Assembly: GCA_002726845.1 (NCBI GenBank)
Contig: PBSP01000093.1
Coordinates: forward strand, 1 to 11,004
Direction: 5' to 3'
Length of the DNA stretch: 11,004 nt
DNA from: Methanobacteriota archaeon
GTDB lineage: Archaea > Thermoplasmatota > Poseidoniia > Poseidoniales > Poseidoniaceae
Shown here one piece after another: positions 7,230 through 11,004 of this stretch. Position 1 is the stretch's first letter. Each line of letters begins with the position of its first letter. The notes below the pieces were generated by a model that ran no database searches, was not told where the DNA came from, and saw only the letters and a program-made list of their open reading frames with translations. The translations under genes were made by a program, and so were the position numbers.

Positions 7230-7640
7230 ATGACAGAGAAACGTACAGTCAAAGTCAACGGCGAGGAGTTTGAGGTTGAAATAAACCTCAATGATGACGG
7301 GTCCTATGAAACGACCGTTGATGGCCAGACGTTTACAATCGAAGTACCAAATGCTCAAGCAACACCTCGGGCACGTCGCAAGACGGGTGGCAAGAAAAAG
7401 AAATCCGGAACGGTCTCGGCCAACATTCCAGGAAAAGTCGTCACCGTTGAAGTTGCGGAAGGCGATGTTGTCAAAGAAGGTCAAGTGATTCTCATACTTG
7501 AAGCCATGAAAATGCAAAACGAAATTCAGGCACCCGTTGATGGAACGGTCATCACCGTTGCATGTGAGGAAGGTCAAGCCATTGAAGCAAACGTTCCACT
7601 TGTTGTTATTGAACCAAAACCAACCGATGATGAGGATTAG
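7230..7640 (+). CDS. Biotin carboxyl carrier protein of acyl-CoA carboxylase
   Basis: Swinging-arm subunit that carries carboxybiotin from the biotin carboxylase to the carboxyltransferase. 136 residues. The C-terminal biotinyl domain (about 60-130) contains SANIPGKVVTVEVAEGDVV and the biotinylation motif EAMKMQNE (91-98), with Lys94 as the attachment site. The mirrored half IQAPVDGTVITVACEEGQAI completes the flattened barrel. The N-terminal part (1-43), KVNGEEFEVEINLNDDGSYE and TVDGQTFTIEV, looks like a small beta domain, as in carriers of propionyl-CoA carboxylase and decarboxylases. The linker (about 44-59) is short and very basic (RARRKTGGKKKKSG), not the long Pro/Ala linker of many carriers. 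GGAG lies eight bases before the ATG. It needs a separate biotin carboxylase and biotin ligase, neither in this window. Confidence 0.93.
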   Translation: MTEKRTVKVNGEEFEVEINLNDDGSYETTVDGQTFTIEVPNAQATPRARRKTGGKKKKSGTVSANIPGKVVTVEVAEGDVVKEGQVILILEAMKMQNEIQAPVDGTVITVACEEGQAIEANVPLVVIEPKPTDDED

Positions 7641-7679
7641 CGGGCAACAGTTCAAGAGGTATGAAGGACAGGTTAGGCC

Positions 7680-7919
7680 ATGACCGAAAAACCCTCGTGC
7701 GACTTTCCCGGATGTGGTGAGGTCGGCATGATTGTTTCACGGCTTTCGCCCGAGGGTTATTTGGTTGCTACAGGAAAGAAAGCCTACTCTTTCCGTGAGG
7801 CGTACCGCCGTTTCCATTACTGCAGCGGATGTCATGAGAACCTCATGAACGGGGTTTGGTCTCGAGTGCGTAAGCCCGATGACAAAAACGATGGCCATGT
7901 TGCCCCAACTGCCATTTGA
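7680..7919 (+). CDS. Small four-cysteine, probably zinc-binding protein (79 aa)
   Basis: Unrecognised 79-residue soluble protein. It holds two cysteine pairs, CDFPGC (7-12) and CSGC (48-51) followed by His52. This C-x4-C plus C-x2-C arrangement could bind one zinc in a treble-clef or zinc-ribbon-like fold. The middle has KKAYSFREAYRRFHYC, a basic/aromatic segment, and the tail is polar. It begins 39 nt after the carrier gene and could be the last gene of that transcript, with no terminator seen between. It ends 37 nt before the secreted-protein gene. Function unknown: an RNA/DNA-binding or regulatory role is possible, but nothing specific is shown. Confidence 0.72.
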   Translation: MTEKPSCDFPGCGEVGMIVSRLSPEGYLVATGKKAYSFREAYRRFHYCSGCHENLMNGVWSRVRKPDDKNDGHVAPTAI

Positions 7920-7926
7920 GGGTGAC

Positions 7927-7934
7927 TTACATAA
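7927..7934 (+). promoter_or_regulatory. TATA-like box of the secreted repeat protein gene
   Basis: TTACATAA is centred about 26.5 nt before ATG at 7957, the spacing for a leaderless archaeal start. No Shine-Dalgarno match precedes that ATG. This supports 7957 as the start over in-frame ATGs at 7891 and 7897, which would overlap the preceding gene. Confidence 0.4.
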
Positions 7935-7956
7935 GCAAGTCCGCCTTGTTCGTGAT

Positions 7957-10900
7957 ATGACGGAACATCAGGGTACTCCAATCAAATCGATTCTCGTTGT
8001 CATTTGTGTAATGATGATGTGTTCTCTACCATTTGCTCACTCAACACCAATGCATCTCATGGATGATGCGATTATCGAACCTGGGCCTCCTAATGCAGGT
8101 ACAACAAATCTCACTGTCCTCAGCACGACCTATCTCAACGGGACCCATTCGTATGACGATCTCTATGTTGGCTGCGGCGTTGTTTCTTGCGGTTCCATCA
8201 TCGCTACTGGTGATTTGATTCTCAACGTCAACACACTCACCGTCATGAGTGGTGCTTCGATCATTGCCTACGACCAACCTACTAACACAGCCGGTGTAGG
8301 TGGTTCAATTCAGATGTCCACAAATTACATTGGAAACGGCGCTGGCGGGGCTGGTCACACATCAACGGGTGGCAACGGAGGAAGTGCCTCTGGAACCAAC
8401 AGCAATGGAGGTAACTCCTATGGCACCGGGAACGAAACCGGATCGAACGGTGGAAGCGTTCTGGATTCAAACGGAAACCTTGTATCATCGGGCGGAATTG
8501 GAGGTGGAAAAATCATCATCAACGCTGACGTCATTGAAATTTATGGAACCGTTGACGCATCCGGTCAAGACGGTGAACAAGGTTACCGCTATCAAAACGG
8601 CTCTGGAAATGGGGGCTCAGGAGCTGGTGCTGGATCAGGGGGAAGCATCCTCATGTACGCTAACGAAGTCACAATCGGATCAGCCAGCGGAGGATTCGTT
8701 CTTGCCAAAGGTGGGAACGGCGGCGATGGCGCTGATGGCGATTGTGTGCAAGGGTCGGTATGCATTGGCATGTACGACGGTGGTCATGGCGGTGGCGGTG
8801 GATCGGGTGGAACCATCGACATCCGAGCAAACAGTGCTGCAAATCTCTCCATATCCTCAACTGCCACAATATCTGCACTCGGTGGAAGCGCAGGTCTCGG
8901 CGGTGCACCCTATGGAACTGGAACTACAGGGACTGCAGGTTTTTCAGGAGGAAACGGAACTACGACCAATGGAATCTGGGCGGGCTGGAGCACATCCAAT
9001 CCACCGCCTCCTCCACCAACGAACGGCATACCAAACCCATGCATTGGCGGTGGAACCAATGCTACAGGTACCATCGTATCCGATGTTCTCGAGGTCAATG
9101 ATGCTCAATCAACTGCGACACAAGCAAGCGTGTTACCAGTCTCCTGCACGGAATTGTCTCTTCATGCCTCAACCGATATCGACTACTTCGAAGTCCAATT
9201 GGTCACCGGCGTTCGCTACTACGTTAACGTAAGTTTCTCCCATGCAATCCAAGACGTCGATGTTCGTTGGGAAACTGCAACAGGTGGTTTCCTCACATCA
9301 GGTACGTCCGTGAGTGATAACGAAACCCTCAGCATAACAGCCACGCAAAACATTACCTCGTTCATCAGCGTGTTTCCGTACCTCAGTTTTATCGGTACGA
9401 CCAACCCAATCACCTACAACATCACCATCGAAACCGACAACCCAGGAGGTGGCCAAAGTCTTGAGTTGGCCTACGTCAACATTGTCAACAAGACAAGTGC
9501 AACCGTTTCTTTCGCAGACCTAGTGACCAACACCACCTACAACTACTCAACCGTCGTTGCTCAGGATATGCTCGGCAATGCATCGATTTCCTACAACCTC
9601 GGAAACGGTACGTTCAATTCATCAAATTCTACGAATTATGCGTTCGGTGTCAATTTTAGCTCGGAAAACAACCAATCAACACTTAGCGTTCGCGTGTTCT
9701 TGTACGATGCAAGTGGAGCCCTCCTGACAACAGGTTACGACCAGATTGACATCGACATGATGGCCATCGAATCTACATCATCAACAACCGGTGAAATCAA
9801 CCTCACCAACCTAAGCGTTGGAACCACCTATGATTTGCAATGGATGGTGTACGATGATAGAGCCTACTTTTCGGCGTTGATGGCCAACAACAGCAGCATT
9901 GCTTCTGCTCTTAACGCATCGACAATCGATCAACAAACCTACACATTCACACCCCAAACAGAGACACGCGACTACAACATTACATGGGCGGGCCCCACGA
10001 CCTCCAATTTCCATGCATTCTTGGCTATATTGAGCGTCAATGGGACGGTTATCAATTTCAACAACAGTGAGAACTTTTCTGCTTTCGGTCGCGACTACTT
10101 CATTCCACAACTCCCATCCATCGTCATCAGCAGTGTTTCCTCAAGCGTTAATTCCTCAACCAACGATGTGACAACACGTGGACTGGACCTTGTTGTTGGT
10201 GACACCTACAAGTATCGAATCAAGATTCTTGATTCAGGGAATGCAACAGTTGCCCAATCTCCACTTACAACGGTCACTGCAACGTATCAAGGAATGAGCC
10301 TTGGCACATGGAATTACACAACACCTTCGATATCTGGGACCTATTGTGCGCTTGCGGAATTGTACGAGGTTGATGGAACGCAACGTATTGGTGACACGAT
10401 GTGTTTCTCACTAACCTTTGATTCCGATTTCGATGGAGTTGCCAACGAGCTTGATGCATGCCCGGCCAGTCCAGCAGGTGCGGTTGTTGACCAGTACGGT
10501 TGTGCAGCGAGCCAAAGGGATACCGACGGGGACGGTGTAAATGACGACATGGATGATTTTGTCAACGATCCCTCTCAATGGTCCGACCAAGACGGTGACG
10601 GGTACGGCGACAATCCAAATGGAAACAGTTCCGATGCGTTCCCTAGCGATGGAACCCAATGGTCCGATCAGGACGGTGATGGGTACGGAGACAACGCCAA
10701 CGGTACATTCCCGGACGCATTCCCAACCGATTCAACGCAATGGTCCGACCAAGACGGTGATGGATACGGTGACAATCCAAACGGAAACAATGCAGACCTT
10801 TGGACCAACGACAGTTCGCAATGGGCTGATTCTGACGGTGATGGGTACGGCGACAACCCGAGTGGAACAAATGGGGATGCCTTCCCCAACGAAGGAACCC

Positions 10901-11004
10901 AATGGTCCGATGTAGACGGTGACGGGTATGGCGACAATCCAAACGGCACGAATCCGGACGCCTTCCCAACCGACCCAACCCAATGGGCTGATACCGATGG
11001 CGAC
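7957..11004 (+). CDS. Giant secreted glycine-rich / calcium-repeat surface protein, partial
   Basis: An open frame of 1016 residues running off the window. Layout: a hydrophobic signal peptide (about 10-28, ILVVICVMMMCSLPFAHS); a Gly/Asn/Ser-rich region (about 110-345) with four GG-x-I-x-I strands starting near 115, 183, 228 and 284, suggesting a beta-solenoid; a proline linker (349-354, six Pro); a domain resembling bacterial pre-peptidase C-terminal (PPC) domains (about 376-493, with DVLEVNDAQ and STDIDYFEVQL); Thr/Asn-rich beta-sandwich-like segments (about 494-820); and thrombospondin type 3-like calcium repeats from 822 (DSDFDGVANELDACP), turning into 27-residue repeats from 874. Well over 20 N-x-S/T sequons suggest heavy N-glycosylation outside the cell. 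No catalytic domain is visible, but the missing C-terminus could hold one, or a membrane/cell-wall anchor. Likely role: cell-surface adhesion or particle binding; this is inferred. Start 7957 is backed by the signal peptide and a TATA-like box. Confidence 0.85.
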   Translation, partial: MTEHQGTPIKSILVVICVMMMCSLPFAHSTPMHLMDDAIIEPGPPNAGTTNLTVLSTTYLNGTHSYDDLYVGCGVVSCGSIIATGDLILNVNTLTVMSGASIIAYDQPTNTAGVGGSIQMSTNYIGNGAGGAGHTSTGGNGGSASGTNSNGGNSYGTGNETGSNGGSVLDSNGNLVSSGGIGGGKIIINADVIEIYGTVDASGQDGEQGYRYQNGSGNGGSGAGAGSGGSILMYANEVTIGSASGGFVLAKGGNGGDGADGDCVQGSVCIGMYDGGHGGGGGSGGTIDIRANSAANLSISSTATISALGGSAGLGGAPYGTGTTGTAGFSGGNGTTTNGIWAGWSTSNPPPPPPTNGIPNPCIGGGTNATGTIVSDVLEVNDAQSTATQASVLPVSCTELSLHASTDIDYFEVQLVTGVRYYVNVSFSHAIQDVDVRWETATGGFLTSGTSVSDNETLSITATQNITSFISVFPYLSFIGTTNPITYNITIETDNPGGGQSLELAYVNIVNKTSATVSFADLVTNTTYNYSTVVAQDMLGNASISYNLGNGTFNSSNSTNYAFGVNFSSENNQSTLSVRVFLYDASGALLTTGYDQIDIDMMAIESTSSTTGEINLTNLSVGTTYDLQWMVYDDRAYFSALMANNSSIASALNASTIDQQTYTFTPQTETRDYNITWAGPTTSNFHAFLAILSVNGTVINFNNSENFSAFGRDYFIPQLPSIVISSVSSSVNSSTNDVTTRGLDLVVGDTYKYRIKILDSGNATVAQSPLTTVTATYQGMSLGTWNYTTPSISGTYCALAELYEVDGTQRIGDTMCFSLTFDSDFDGVANELDACPASPAGAVVDQYGCAASQRDTDGDGVNDDMDDFVNDPSQWSDQDGDGYGDNPNGNSSDAFPSDGTQWSDQDGDGYGDNANGTFPDAFPTDSTQWSDQDGDGYGDNPNGNNADLWTNDSSQWADSDGDGYGDNPSGTNGDAFPNEGTQWSDVDGDGYGDNPNGTNPDAFPTDPTQWADTDGD
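10576..11004 (+). repeat. 81-bp in-frame tandem repeats (five full units plus a partial sixth)
   Basis: Units start at CAATGG at 10576, 10657, 10738, 10819, 10900 and 10981, exactly 81 bp apart, and the array continues past the window edge. Each codes for 27 residues with pattern QW-S/A-D-x-DGDGYGDN, then N/S-G, then DAFP and D-x-T. The third unit has DLWTND in place of DAFP. The aspartates of DxDGDGYGD are the expected calcium ligands of thrombospondin type 3-like repeats. The DNA is similar but not identical between units, with many silent changes, so the array is not a very recent expansion. Confidence 0.92.

Noticed and set aside
7028..7291. A membrane OadG-like (sodium pump) subunit was considered for the small protein between carboxyltransferase and carrier.
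   Set aside because: The helix is too short and too polar for a membrane span, and no pump beta subunit is nearby.
7957..8040. Lipoprotein signal at the start of the secreted protein (a Cys at the end of the hydrophobic core).
   Set aside because: The residues before the Cys are MMM, not a lipobox, and the hydrophobic core continues past it into SLPFAHS.
8300..9232. A 310-codon plus-strand frame overlapping the secreted protein in another frame.
   Set aside because: It is a by-product of Gly/Asn/Thr-rich codons (GGN, AAC, ACC). Its translation has no domain or signal peptide, whereas the frame from 7957 gives a signal peptide and regular repeats throughout.
10643..10983. Three long minus-strand frames across the repeat array.
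   Set aside because: They mirror the 81-bp periodicity of the coding strand and give His/Arg-rich or Pro/Ser-rich repeats, typical shadow products.

Overview
The window looks like a piece of a marine archaeal chromosome, most likely Marine Group II (Candidatus Poseidoniales, Thermoplasmatota) or a close relative. Three things suggest this. Genes are tightly packed, with short overlaps. Several starts have TATA-like boxes about 26 nt upstream, as expected for leaderless archaeal mRNAs. The window ends in a very large predicted secreted protein with tandem DGDGYGDN / DAFP / TQW calcium-binding repeats, a protein style I associate with these planktonic archaea. The assignment rests on pattern recognition only; no ribosomal or other taxonomic marker gene is present.

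Left part, minus strand (about 1-3697). Read in the direction of transcription, it encodes: the stand-alone B12-binding small subunit of methylmalonyl-CoA mutase; the mutase-associated GTPase MeaB, overlapping it; a dolichol/polyprenol kinase-family membrane protein, overlapping MeaB; a 36-residue single-span membrane microprotein; and an asparagine synthase cut off by the left window edge. The last has its own good TATA box.

Right part, plus strand (about 3800-11004). It encodes: a membrane-anchored PlsC-type acyltransferase with three predicted C-terminal membrane spans; an acyl-CoA carboxylase cassette made of a propionyl-CoA-type carboxyltransferase, a 61-residue small protein and a biotin carrier protein; a 79-residue four-cysteine protein; and the giant secreted protein, open at the right edge after 1016 residues.

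How the genes fit together. The carboxylase cassette and the mutase small subunit plus MeaB lie on either side of a divergent promoter and the acyltransferase. Together they cover most of the route propionyl-CoA -> methylmalonyl-CoA -> succinyl-CoA, used to feed propionyl-CoA from amino-acid or odd-chain lipid breakdown into the TCA cycle. Missing from this window are the biotin carboxylase, the epimerase and the catalytic large subunit of the mutase. The acyltransferase and the kinase-family protein point to lipid metabolism; an ester-lipid type acyltransferase in an archaeon is notable. The secreted protein is probably a cell-surface or extracellular factor unrelated to the metabolic genes.

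No RNA gene, CRISPR array, insertion sequence, or gene-free stretch longer than 300 bases was seen.
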